Assembly (NCBI GenBank): GCA_039105265.1
Contig: JAPFFF010000009.1
Span: forward strand, 248,001-312,000
Source of the DNA: Tritrichomonas musculus
Lineage: Eukaryota > Parabasalia > Tritrichomonadida > Tritrichomonadidae
Length of the DNA: 64,000 bases
Reading direction: 5' to 3'
The position numbers and the translations under genes are program-made. The notes below the pieces were generated by a model. That model ran no database searches. It was not told where the DNA came from and saw only the letters and a program-made list of their open reading frames with translations. Position 1 is the first letter of the stretch; each line of letters opens with the position of its first letter. Shown piece after piece: positions 31,063 to 42,226 of this stretch.

Positions 31063-31977
31063 TCATTGGATATCAGTTAAAAGGGGGCCTGAACGAAGAA
31101 TTAATTCTATGTAAGATATTTCAAAAAAATTGACTTTTTTTGCTATCTCTTTTATAGTATTTTCTTGTTTTTCAAGCCGTGTTACAATTCCTGAAGATGC
31201 AAATGCGACTTTGCAGTTTGCAGGGCTACAAGCTTGATGAATTAATTTATGGATCTTAAACAATTGCTTTGTTTGATATGCAAAATTGTTGGACATGAAG
31301 CGTTTCATCGCTCCAAAAATCCCCACATTGAGTGGCTGTAACATGTCACCCGAATGTGGAACAAGAAAATGAATTGTGAGATTCTCTTCATCTAAATCAA
31401 TTTGATTGATAGCATTCATATGGCCTACAAATCCATCTAAGATTATAACGCCTTTTACATAATACTGGTGCTTTTTTAAGTTCTCTTAAATAAGGAAGAA
31501 ATACGTTAATCAGCCAATAATGAAAAACGGCTGTATTAACATAGCCAGTGTCAGTATGTATTACTTCAAGCGTATTTTATGGAACATCATCATAAATCTG
31601 CTGATCAAGAGTTGCTCTTGGAACAGTAAAAAAATGATAAACACACGATGCCAACAGGAGATATACAGACAATGCAGCTTGCGTGTTTACTTTTTTTTTG
31701 AAGAGGATAAGGAACTGTTTTACTTTGGCATGCTTTTGGGACGATAACAATTTTTTGATAAGAATCAGCATATTCACTGTGTCCAACTTCGTCTATATTA
31801 AAGACGAAGTTGGAAGGAACATCTTCAACTTCTTCCTTTGATAACTTTAAATTATCTTCAATATCTTCAAGAGTTGCAAAGTATCTATCCTGATCTAATG
31901 GAACTGCCACACAAGTTTTGAATTCTTCAATAGTTTTTGTTCTCAACAAGTTTCTAAGAGTATTAAGCATGCTTTTG
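31063..31977 (-). pseudogene. pogo/Jerky-like (DDE_1) transposase relic
   Basis: Reading the minus strand from about 31977 down, FVFNIDEVGHSEY carries the first Asp. A segment around 31430-31560 carries VIILDGFVGHMNAINQ (second Asp), and VPHSGDMLQPLNVGIFGAMK carries the third acid and the PHS...LQPLDVG hallmark of DDE_1 transposases. The pieces lie in different frames (31605-31970, then 31430-31600, then 31063-31419), with at least two frameshifts and an in-frame stop near 31580, so it is dead. The N-terminal CENPB-type helix-turn-helix and the TIRs were not found. The first motif is encoded within a perfect 13-bp inverted repeat (31782-31794 and 31802-31814). Confidence 0.8.
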
Positions 31978-32382
31978 GGATATTTCCTATGGACCTAAAT
32001 GAAGAATGGTAAACGATTTCAATACAAACGAACTTAACACTGAATGTATTTTTAATATTTGGCTAGACTGTGCTGAAATATTGCTCTGTGCTTAATATTT
32101 GAATCATATATCTTCATCTGTCAAGTTGTTGACATTGGCCAGATGGATGAGGTGCAAGATAATGTACTTAAGTATTGATATGCTCCAGATTGAGAGAATA
32201 ATATACAATTTATTGAGAACGTTAACCATCGAAAATTCGAAATACAGGTATAAAATAATTATAATAAAGACACAAATCATTCAATTTTGGTAAAAAGTAA
32301 GTTTGAACCAATAAAAAAAAGCTTTTATATTTATAAAACCTGTCTAACTATGAACTACTGGATTGGATTAAAAGGCAAGGTT

Positions 32383-32549
32383 CATTTGTTGATATGCATG
32401 CCACAACTGATGCTCCTTTTGGGGTGTACGATTCAACAAAAAGAACTTGCTTGGAAAAGTGTATTGAGAAGTACAAAATTAGCCATTTGTTGATATGCAT
32501 GCCACAACTGATGCTCCTTTTGGGGTGTACGATTCAACAAAAAGAACTG
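32383..32549. repeat. 65-bp direct duplication, offset 101 bp
   Basis: A 65-base segment starting CATTTGTTGATATGCATG occurs at 32383 and again at 32484, both inside the MULE relic. It looks like a small tandem duplication accumulated during decay. Confidence 0.9.
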
Positions 32550-33775
32550 TGATAAAATTGTAAGACGATAGTACAATCACTGTCCTTTCCAGGTCATCTA
32601 AGATAGTTAGAAAACTGGTCTTTAACGCATTGATTAGACTTAACAAACATGGCTCCAATCCCTTGATGTGAAAATGCTTTGATTATTCAAATCCAAATTA
32701 CTCAGATTTTGATATCAATTGGAAAATTCATGAAATCAATGAATTCGATGCCAAGGAACAATTTGAATTTGATACCAATAATCGAATCACTCATAAACCT
32801 GCTAATTCTTTTAAGTTTCCAAAGAAAACAAAGCAATTTGGATGTCCAACTACAAAACTCTATACCATACAATCGCAAAGAAAGCATTATTTGAAACAAT
32901 TATCTAAATCATCAAAATATTTTATCAATTGAATGATACAATTCCATTTCCAATTTAATTTGATGAGTTTCTAATAATTATTGATTTTAAAGATAATTTT
33001 CATATTTTGAATTCAATTCCGTCATACAAAATAAGCTGTTGGAGGGGAGCAAACAATTTCATGAAAAGTTTTTTTTTTTCAAGTATTTATTAAGTTTTAT
33101 AAAACTTTTATCTTAATATTTTATTTCAACCGAATCGATTTATATGCTGTTTTGGGCTCCAAGACAAAGACTTGAATAAGAGTTATGCATTTGATGCCAT
33201 CATTATTGATGACACTAGCTGTGTTAATTATAATTTAGCAAATGTTAGAAGTAGATTAATTTAGCTTAAATAGGAAAGATGTCAATCTGTTAAAAGAATT
33301 AAAATTGGAAAAAGGACTTTGACTCCCAATTTTAATGAGAAATTATGTCAAAAATAATAATGTAAGAAGTAATCGAGTTGAAGGTTTTTTCCATTCTTTG
33401 ATGAATCTTATCTATCTTAACACCCAGATTATTAGTTAGTGTCACTTTTATCAAAGGTGTGTCGTTCTTATTAAAAGCCCAAAACAATAAGAAAGAAGAA
33501 ATCAAATAGGTTATTATGTTCTTTCAAAAAATTAAAACGGAGTACAAATTTTAACGGCTAAGATGGAATTATCAAATGAGTATAGACTTGACTGTTGTGA
33601 CATTCATAAGATTCATGGGTTACCTTGTCATATTTTAATGTTATTTCTTTGGCTCAAAGGACAGTTTCCATTTTGCATCAATTACAACAACTGCAACAAA
33701 TTAAAAATCAACATTATTGAGAAAAAAATATTCATTTATATAAATGACATTTTGTCAAAAAGGATGAGAAAATAA
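32390..33775 (+). pseudogene. Decayed MULE transposase relic
   Basis: Fragments match the intact MULE transposase at 44964-46811 in the same order. YAFDAIIIDDTSC (about 33184) corresponds to YAKDICIVDDTSC. NNVRSNRVEGFFHSLMNLIY (about 33355) corresponds to TSNRAEGFFGSLKNLL. YRLDCCDIHKIHGLPCHILM (about 33580) corresponds to the SWIM-like CCKIHAMFDLPCRHLM. Upstream pieces (ATTDAPFGVYDSTKRT at about 32400, and CFDYSNPNYSDFDIN at about 32670) are probably its N-terminal region. Many stops and shifts separate them. Divergence from the intact copy is high, so this is an older relative rather than a recent deletion copy. Confidence 0.75.
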
Positions 33776-34361
33776 AAATTTAAAATGTATAATATGCTAT
33801 TATGTTAAAATTTCTTTGGAAATATTTTTATTCATTTGAAATGATTACTTTTTTTTATCCGTTGATTTTTAATATTTTCAAAGATTTTTCTTCATTAATG
33901 AAATTATATAAAAAGAAATAGTTATATTTTTTATTTTTGCACTTCAATACTAAAAATATTATATATTTTTTGGAATAAGAGTATTTTATTTCCCGCTTTT
34001 TGATACCTCATTTTTAACATATTCAAAAAGTTATTCGTTTCATTACCTTTTCCAATACTTTATAATAAATTTTTGAATACTTTTCAATTTTTGAATAATT
34101 TACACTTTTTTGAATAATTTACAAATTTTCATTTTCTCAAATGAACGATATTAATCAATGAAGCATTTTTCATATAGTATCATATATTAAATATAAAAAA
34201 TAAAGAAATTTCATGAATTTACGTTGAATCATTTTAGACATTCAATTTTTTATTTGAATATATTGCTTCTTCACAAATTTGACTTCATTTCTCACAAATT
34301 TTAACTCCTATATTCTTAAAATTCAAAACAGAAGTTTTTCAATCTATCGAAATTTTAATTA
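33776..34361. promoter_or_regulatory. Intergenic region upstream of the large surface protein
   Basis: No gene is seen. TTTTTGAATA or its complement recurs about five times between 34018 and 34125, twice followed by ATTTAC. A possible initiator-like TTCAAT lies about 25 bases before the ATG of the next gene. A regulatory role is only suggested by position. Confidence 0.35.
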
Positions 34362-37300
34362 ATGATTATTCTTTTACTTTTTGCCATTGCACTATCTTCT
34401 CCAACTTCTCAATCCATTGTAGTATGTTTAAATTCATGTCCAGATTCAACATCAGGTCATTTAGTCGAAGTTTCTCTAACTGATGACATATCACCTAAGA
34501 TTGATCAGTATTTAGTGGGAACAAAAACAGATATATACTTTTACAATGAAAGTGCTTTCACATTTTCAATAAACTTAGATATTTTTGAAGGACACACAGT
34601 AGAATTTCAACGATTAGACGATTCAAAACCAGTAAATGTTGAATTAGAATGCACAAATTTGAATGGAAAGTCGACAGGTACATTCACTTTTACAAATATT
34701 TATGTTGATTTATCATCCTCTTTACCGCTTTCTCAAATTGAATTTGATGGATTAACCCTTGATAGAACTACAATTGACCTTTTTCAAGTTAGTAATAAGT
34801 TAATTGTTGGATCATTAACAGCGGATAATTCAATCCAAGTTTTTTCAGATATTAGTATAAAGACGTCATATTCATCAGCAACTGGTGTTACATTAAACAT
34901 TGATTCAGGTTCTTCTATATATATTTCTTCATCTGATAATGGAGCAGAAGTTACCCTTAAAAGAAAAAAAATAACGTTTACCTACGATTCTTCTTTATCA
35001 TCAAAAAGGTTTGATGTTACCAATACTGACCTAAGCAATTGCAAATGTGAAATTGAGTATCAATGCTCAGATGTTTCAAAGCTAATACAATTCTCAATAA
35101 CTGATATGACAAATCTATACTTCTTGAATTCCTGGCCTAAGTCAGCAATTGTAAATGTTATTAATGACGACATCCCATCATTAGCAATATCTGCGAATTC
35201 ATCTGTTTTACCTATTTCTCTTAGCGGAGTTACTCTCTCATCAATTATCATAACGCAAGAATCAACGACAATAACAGGCGATATTTCAGCACCAATAGTA
35301 TTTGTAAATCCTACAGACAGATTCCTCATTAGAAAAACAATTTTATTATCTGGCTCATTCTCTGGATCTCTGCTAGATTTAGGCAGTTCATATTATGACG
35401 TTACTCTTTCGAATCTTGCAATAGATATATCATCATATGGAAAATTTCCATTCGCTTTTAGAGTAGGAACAGGAGGTGCCTCAACATTAAATGTTTTAAA
35501 GTCAATGTCAACAACAACAAAAATGACAAGCATTTACGTTTATCCCGACTTTCAAAAGTATCTTCCAGATGAAAATCTCCAGAATTTACTGACCAAAAAT
35601 TGGACAATATTAAAATTAGCTGATGTTAGCTTTTCGATTTCTTATGTTAATATTATTCTGCAAAAAGAACCATTTATTCATGGATTTATTGAAGATGATT
35701 CATGCATTTCAGTAAGAATTGAATCAAATACAATGATTTTATCAGCGTCTCCTCCAAGCCTTCTTCCATTGAATATATGCTATGATGGTGACAAAGAAGG
35801 AGGTGAATGTTCAGATAAAGATGGTATTGAAATTGATGATATTAAAACGATTACCAACTATTTTGAAGATGGAATGAAATATCTTAATCTTTCAATAAAA
35901 GCATTTAACCTTGTTTCTCTTGATCTAACAAGCTTAGACTATGGCTATGAGGGTGTTAGAATTGTTCTCCGAGGTGGATCAAATACTGTTATAGATAGAA
36001 TAGATACAAAAGAAGGTTTAGGCATTGATTACTTAGAAATAAACAATATAATTTTAGGTTCAACCACTTTTTGGATTAAAGAAATTGTATTTAATGAATG
36101 TAAAGTCGATGGACATCCTATATTCACATTTAAGAAATGCGAACATGTAACTGGGGATGATAGTTTTATTCAAAATATTTCACCTTGTATATCATCATCT
36201 TCAAAAATACCAAAAATATCATATCGAATGGACAAATATGACGCAATTACTATTACTGATACAAAATATATTTTTTATGATATAGATGTCAATGACCTAT
36301 CAGATCCAGCAGATTTAGATTTTGATGTTGTTGATTTTCTTGATATTTTATATGATATTGGAATGACTGAAACGGCCAAAGATAATGATTTAAATATTAC
36401 AATGGAAACAAAGAACCCACCTTCATTTAACGTTACTTTTATGCCTATATTTTCTCAAGGTATCTGGGATAATCCTGAACTTGTTTTATATTCCTGGTCC
36501 CAAACCAAAGATTCATCCTTTAAATGTTACTTTATACATAATGATTTAAATGTGAAGATAGTTTTAACACAGCCTTATCAACCAGCTCAATTAATTCCTG
36601 TCGGTTCAGGCATTGTCACTTATGAAGATCGATACGATACTTCAATTTCTCTTTGTACAACTTTAGACTCTGATAAAGGAATCTGCCCCAAAGGATCAAC
36701 TTATGTTGCTTATGATCAGTTAAATCAAAAACTTACCGAGCTTGTAGAAGATAATATTACGATATATATTAAATCAAAGAGTGATAACTATCCATCAATC
36801 GATATTTATAATGTTAATAAAAAAGCAACCTATTTTGTTGGCTTACAAGAAACATCTTCATCACCAGCTGATGCAATTGAAGTTACTTCATCCAAAGATG
36901 TTGATTTGACACTAACAACCTCAGTTTTCAATAATATTCTTGTTAGAACCACATCGCAAACTACCAAGATTATCTTTGGTGAAGTGAGACTTAATAATGC
37001 TGCTATTGACTCAAGTTTCAAAAATGTTGAAGTTACAATTGATGACTTCTTCTGCGAATATAAATTTTTGTCATGCTTTAAGAAAGTTACAATTACTGAT
37101 AATTTAATTATTAATGGAGAACTTGCGACAGAAGAATCAACAGTTGAATTTATTCCAGATAATGATGCCAATGATCTAAATGCTACAATTTCAGAAGATG
37201 TCACATTAACAATGGGCGATAAGAGTATTAAGATTGGCAAAACTACTTTCAAGTTCGGATCAATGGAAGTTGTTTATGATATAGTTTTATACTTTGAATC

Positions 37301-39680
37301 GTCAGCCAAAAACGTTCAAATTAATAAACAAAGTGGAGTATCAGAAGCAAATATTCCTAATGTTCAAATCAGAAAAACGTCTGGCGCTTCATTTACTTTT
37401 TCAGGAGACTGGAATGGTGATGCTGGAAGAGTCCAGCCACATATCTTTTTGTTCTCTGAGTTTAATCTTGCCAAAATAAATTTAGCTGGACCAAACACCC
37501 CTCTTTCATTCTCATCTGATGGAGAAGTCACATTAGTTTCAACTGCTGAAAATGTTGGTATTACAGGCTATTTTGATTTTCATGACTTATCAAGTACTAT
37601 TAATCTTCAATGCCAAGGAGTTACAAAATCAACAATAAGTATCGGACAATACATGAATATTGGAGATACAATTAACATCAAATTTATGCAACCAAATATC
37701 GAATTTGATTTGACAAGTGTTAATGGCAATTCACGTGATCGATCAAGAGTCCAACCAGTTCTTTTCTCTAGCTTAGAAGGCGATTCTCTTCTCGTTATTA
37801 AAAATCAAATGAACAATGCTTATATTTCCAATGATTATCATGTTCAAGTACCTATTACAGAACATATTACAGAACAAAAAGTTATTGATTATTATAGCAA
37901 AAATCATACTTTAATTAAAATTAGCACATTTGATACTGGAAGCACCACTGTTAGATCTTTCCAATTAATTGGAACGCAACCAACTACTCATGGTTTTACA
38001 GAATCAAACATGAACATGAAAGTTGATGAGAATACAGGTGACATATCGTTATATTTCAAGAAGAATCCATTAACAATGCCTTTCACTTTATGTTATGAAT
38101 TTGATGAGACAACATCTTCTTGTGAATTCGTTTTAACTGAAAGTAATATTAGTAATTTTGCAGATTCTCTTCCAGAAGGTGCTATTACAATTCAAGCAAG
38201 ATTTGGAAAGGAAAATACAAATTATTTCAATCTTAATATTCCAAAAATCAAAGGGTCATCTGTTTTCATCATGCAACAAACACAAGCTCAACTTGCAGTT
38301 AGAATGAATCTTGGAAACGGAATCATATCCCTTCTTTCATTAGATAAAGTTTCAGGAAGAATCATGGATTATTCTACATACAAAACTGATAGAGTTGAGA
38401 TTTCAAATGGAGCTGAAATCGACCAAATAAATGGATTTGGTGTTATTAATGTTGATTTTGATACAGTTTGGAAGATTGAAGTATTTCCACCATGCAACAA
38501 TGAAATAATTTTAAATCTAACCGCTGCATCTTTAACATTTACTGAAAAAGGATGGTTGATAAATTCTGATTCTGAGATTGATTCGTCATCATATCCAAAC
38601 TTGAAATTCCAACTAGATTATTATATAACAACCAAACTTGAAGCTGCAGCAAACTTAAAACAAGTTAAAGATACAACAATCTATTCCCATACGAGAAAAT
38701 TTGTATTGGGATCGAATTGGCAATCTGTTACTTCTCTCTCATCAAAAGTGAACTTCATTTTTGAAGATGAAGACAAAAGTGATCTTTCAGTCACAACAAG
38801 CTCCTATCCATTCATTCCATTGACTCAATTAATGTCAGCAAAAACAATTCAGTTTGATCCATCAGTTCTTCCTTATAAGGTTCAAAATAGTTTTACATTA
38901 TTTAATACAAAAACTGAAATTGATTTTTCCAACGTTGCAGATACTCCAGATAAGGCACATATCAATTTTGCTGATATTACTTTTGAAGGTTTATCGTCCC
39001 TTTCTGTCAAAAACTCGAATAAAATTTCTGATGATATTGAAAACAATCCAATAACAATTGATCGACTAGAAGTTGTTGATGATTCATCGGCATCTCTATC
39101 TAATGCCTTAATTGATAAATATCTTGGCATTTATGGTGATGCTTCGTTATATGGAGATTTTGATGTTTCTACTAATCTAGATATTCATTTTAAATGGAAA
39201 TTAAACAAGATGCCAAAACTCTTAATTCAAACTATCCCAGATAAAGTTCCTCAATTAATTACTCTTTCTTTTGATGAAGATTCAATTGATGGCAAAGAAA
39301 AAGATTATGAAAATTATTTATATCATCATTCTTTCGAATTAATTAGAATTAATAAGGCAACAAGATGTGAATATTGGAAATCAGTTTTAGTCTTTGATTC
39401 ACCTAATGTAACATTATTTGGTAATCAAACCATATTTGATCTATCATGTTCTGATACAAGTCTTCTTCTTTATGGAGCAAGGCATGTGAAAGAATCAAAT
39501 TCATCACATAAAATGAGTCCTGGCGCAATTGTTGGCATAATTTTTGCTTTTGTTTTTATAATTGGAGGCTCTTGTTTTGGAATTTATTTGTATTTGAAGA
39601 AGAGAAATTCATCTTACCAACAACTAAATACTGATGTATTAGATTCTAAGGATTTAAATCAAGATCAATATACCAAATAG
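34362..39680 (+). CDS. Large type I surface protein of unknown family, 1772 residues
   Basis: A signal peptide (MIILLLFAIALSSPTSQS) opens a 1.7-kDa-residue ectodomain rich in Ser, Thr, Ile, Asp and N-glycosylation sequons. The single transmembrane helix is at about 1723-1745, followed by a 27-residue cytoplasmic tail (KKRNSSYQQL...). The ectodomain is built from repeating modules. A C-x9-C motif preceded by a hydrophobic strand appears three times: ICYDGDKEGGEC at about 472, LCTTLDSDKGIC at about 762 and LCYEFDETTSSC at about 1245. The first and third are preceded by a related HGF segment (FIHGFIED, THGFTESN). Long strand-rich stretches between them resemble beta-helix or Ig-like adhesin folds. 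I recognise no named domain. It is probably a surface adhesin-like member of a trichomonad-specific family. Its 3' end is followed after only about 40 bp by a MULE. Confidence 0.85.
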   Translation: MIILLLFAIALSSPTSQSIVVCLNSCPDSTSGHLVEVSLTDDISPKIDQYLVGTKTDIYFYNESAFTFSINLDIFEGHTVEFQRLDDSKPVNVELECTNLNGKSTGTFTFTNIYVDLSSSLPLSQIEFDGLTLDRTTIDLFQVSNKLIVGSLTADNSIQVFSDISIKTSYSSATGVTLNIDSGSSIYISSSDNGAEVTLKRKKITFTYDSSLSSKRFDVTNTDLSNCKCEIEYQCSDVSKLIQFSITDMTNLYFLNSWPKSAIVNVINDDIPSLAISANSSVLPISLSGVTLSSIIITQESTTITGDISAPIVFVNPTDRFLIRKTILLSGSFSGSLLDLGSSYYDVTLSNLAIDISSYGKFPFAFRVGTGGASTLNVLKSMSTTTKMTSIYVYPDFQKYLPDENLQNLLTKNWTILKLADVSFSISYVNIILQKEPFIHGFIEDDSCISVRIESNTMILSASPPSLLPLNICYDGDKEGGECSDKDGIEIDDIKTITNYFEDGMKYLNLSIKAFNLVSLDLTSLDYGYEGVRIVLRGGSNTVIDRIDTKEGLGIDYLEINNIILGSTTFWIKEIVFNECKVDGHPIFTFKKCEHVTGDDSFIQNISPCISSSSKIPKISYRMDKYDAITITDTKYIFYDIDVNDLSDPADLDFDVVDFLDILYDIGMTETAKDNDLNITMETKNPPSFNVTFMPIFSQGIWDNPELVLYSWSQTKDSSFKCYFIHNDLNVKIVLTQPYQPAQLIPVGSGIVTYEDRYDTSISLCTTLDSDKGICPKGSTYVAYDQLNQKLTELVEDNITIYIKSKSDNYPSIDIYNVNKKATYFVGLQETSSSPADAIEVTSSKDVDLTLTTSVFNNILVRTTSQTTKIIFGEVRLNNAAIDSSFKNVEVTIDDFFCEYKFLSCFKKVTITDNLIINGELATEESTVEFIPDNDANDLNATISEDVTLTMGDKSIKIGKTTFKFGSMEVVYDIVLYFESSAKNVQINKQSGVSEANIPNVQIRKTSGASFTFSGDWNGDAGRVQPHIFLFSEFNLAKINLAGPNTPLSFSSDGEVTLVSTAENVGITGYFDFHDLSSTINLQCQGVTKSTISIGQYMNIGDTINIKFMQPNIEFDLTSVNGNSRDRSRVQPVLFSSLEGDSLLVIKNQMNNAYISNDYHVQVPITEHITEQKVIDYYSKNHTLIKISTFDTGSTTVRSFQLIGTQPTTHGFTESNMNMKVDENTGDISLYFKKNPLTMPFTLCYEFDETTSSCEFVLTESNISNFADSLPEGAITIQARFGKENTNYFNLNIPKIKGSSVFIMQQTQAQLAVRMNLGNGIISLLSLDKVSGRIMDYSTYKTDRVEISNGAEIDQINGFGVINVDFDTVWKIEVFPPCNNEIILNLTAASLTFTEKGWLINSDSEIDSSSYPNLKFQLDYYITTKLEAAANLKQVKDTTIYSHTRKFVLGSNWQSVTSLSSKVNFIFEDEDKSDLSVTTSSYPFIPLTQLMSAKTIQFDPSVLPYKVQNSFTLFNTKTEIDFSNVADTPDKAHINFADITFEGLSSLSVKNSNKISDDIENNPITIDRLEVVDDSSASLSNALIDKYLGIYGDASLYGDFDVSTNLDIHFKWKLNKMPKLLIQTIPDKVPQLITLSFDEDSIDGKEKDYENYLYHHSFELIRINKATRCEYWKSVLVFDSPNVTLFGNQTIFDLSCSDTSLLLYGARHVKESNSSHKMSPGAIVGIIFAFVFIIGGSCFGIYLYLKKRNSSYQQLNTDVLDSKDLNQDQYTK

Positions 39681-40175
39681 TTATGAATAATAATAATAAA
39701 AAAATCACTATTCAATATTTTATAATATAGTCCTAGCACGAGAAAATTTTCATTTTTACACGAGAAAAAAAATTTTTTTTGATAATTATGATCAACTTTT
39801 TCAGAAGGGAAAAAATTTTGTTTGGAAAAAAATTTGATTTTTTAATAAAAATTTTTTACCCGAAGATAAAATTTCAAAATTTTAATAAAAAAAATTTTAT
39901 TCCGAAAATGGTTTTTAATGAAGAAAAAATAATGCACAAATAACGAAAAAATTGTATGTCAAAAAAACTAGAAATTTCATCAAAAAAATCAAAACAAAAA
40001 AACTTATTCTAATAATATAATGACTAAAGAAAAATGTTCTGAGCAAATTTTTTATAATTAAAATGATTTGTTAATCATACAAAATCTTTTTATGGATTTA
40101 AAAAAAGGTATAACATTATGTTTCCGACTTTTAATAATAGAGATTTGGATATAAAATTGAAGAATTTTTTAATAT

Positions 40176-40345
40176 AAATGATGATGGAGTATTTATTAAT
40201 GTAATTGATGATGGAGTATTTGTTAATGTAATTGATGATTAAATGTTTATTAATGTATTTGATAATTGAGTATTTATTAATGTATTTGATGATTAAGAAT
40301 TTATTAATATAATTGATGATTGAGTTTTCATTAATGTATTTTATA
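40176..40345. repeat. Degenerate 28-30-bp tandem repeat
   Basis: About six imperfect units of ATTGATGATNGAGTATTTATTAATGTA lie in the left arm of the MULE. Copies diverge noticeably, unlike the 126-bp array further along, so it is older or not homogenised. Confidence 0.75.
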
Positions 40346-40573
40346 ATATAACAGTTTTTGATATACTAGAAACTTGTTAAATTACTTTATATATAAATTA
40401 TAATCCTGTTGAATTTAAGGAAAATGTTGATTTTTTAGGAAAATCTGACAGAAACCGTTTATTTTTTTAAAGAAATTTTTAATCATTTTGAACTCAGTAT
40501 AAAAAATATAAATAAATTTAATACATAAAAATATTATAAATTCCATTATTAATATAATTATAAAAACAAAATC

Positions 40574-41604
40574 AACTTTTAACTAATTTTCAAGAGAATA
40601 ATAAGATGATTATCAATTTAATTAATTTTAATATTTTGTGTTAAGAACCAGACAATCTAATTGTAATATGAAAAACAATGGTTTTAAGAGCTGATTTTCA
40701 TATTAAAATCTTTACAAATCAAATTCTTTACCTTTTTATATTTTGTACGTTTAATATTTTTTTTTTATAAAGCACCAACAAGATCAATTCCAAATTCTAA
40801 ATTATTTAATACTCAAATTATTATAAACCAAATCAAATACAACCAGATTCTATATCATGTATGCAGCAGTAAGAGATAAGAATTTCAAGATAAGAGTGAT
40901 TATCAGATTATTTAGAAGTTTCAAAAATCAATTAAAGCTCTTGCTAGAATATCCTATCAATGTTTTTAAAGATGATAGAATATGACATAGACATTTTTTA
41001 CAAATCAGTTTTGAATCAAAGGAATTCAATTCTTAGAAGTAATGCTTACAAATAATCGAAAATTCTGAAGTTTTAAAATAAATTTTCAATTGTTATCTGG
41101 TCTGAAATCTATCAAAATATTATATCAAAAGCATCATTAAATTCATTCAAAAGAAAAGCATTTGAAATAGATAATGCCAATGTATACATGTATATAAGCA
41201 TTCTTTTCAAAAGAACAAGATTCCAATAATCAATCAAAACAATTCAATAAAAGAGCTCAAAATCATTGGCATTATCTCTTTTTCAATGCATATATTTCAC
41301 ACCAAGTATTTAAATTTAATATTTGAAAAAAGAAATTTAGAAATGGTTTATATTAAAAAATGAATATTCATAAATAAATCATTGAAATATTTTTGCATTC
41401 GTATTAGAAAAAATTTGATTGAGTTTTTAATGGAAAAAAAAAAAAGAGAAAATAAAGGCTTCAACCTATTTGGTAAAAAAAAATCGCCCTAAAATCCATT
41501 TTATACCAAGAAACTAATTGTATTGGTTGGATTTTAACACAAAATATTAAAATTTATCAAATCGATATTATCATATTTATTCTCTTGAAAATTAGTTAAA
41601 AATT
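40574..41604. mobile_element. Foldback or nested element in the MULE (about 1 kb)
   Basis: The sequence at about 40574-40675 (AACTTTTAACTAATTTTCAA onward) is the approximate complement of about 41500-41604. A second inner pair, AGATAATGCCAATG (41169-41182) and CATTGGCATTATCT (41264-41277), is perfect. No target duplication was found, so it may be a nested foldback element or an internal rearrangement of the MULE. Confidence 0.55.
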
Positions 41605-42226
41605 TATGGGTGTCATATTATATATTCATTTCATAATATATACATATATTACTTTTTTATGAATTCTACATATTAATATGAATATATTATATTAATTCTG
41701 ATTATTTAAATTTAATGGAAAAACATTTATTACTCATGAGTAAAAGATCATTTTCGCTTGTAAAATCAAAAATTTATTATAAATGAAATTTGATGTAAAA
41801 ATGCTTTTTTTTTTGGCAAAAATGATGAGATTAAAAAATCAAATACTTCCTGTTTTTGTTTTTTTGACTTTTTTTTAAATATTTGTGCCTGAACTTTCAT
41901 TTTTTTCTCTAAAACCGCTTTCGCCTCACACTTTAGTTAATTCGTAGCATCAAAAACCGTTTTCGTGAAAAATTTTTTTTCATAAAATTTTGATTTTTTT
42001 TTGGAAAATCGTATAAAAATACGACCACTTTTTGAATGGATCTTTTTCAATTAATATTTCAACTTTTTCATAGTTTTTTTATGAAAATAAAAACAACTTT
42101 TTGAGATATTCTCTAAATATTTATTTTAATTTTGAATTCACCTTTATTGGTGAAAAATTGGCGCCAATAATATAATCGACCGTGATTGATAGCAATGGCT
42201 CAATGTACTATTAACAGAAATGCAGC

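Larger units (their letters stand above)
39770..42226. other. Non-coding left arm of the MULE
   Basis: No gene is seen in about 2.4 kb. It holds the degenerate tandem repeat at 40176-40345 and the foldback at 40574-41604, both listed separately. Confidence 0.6.

Noticed and set aside
31520-31747. Plus-strand 75-codon frame
   Set aside because: It is antisense to the pogo-like relic on the minus strand and Cys/Phe-rich without motif.
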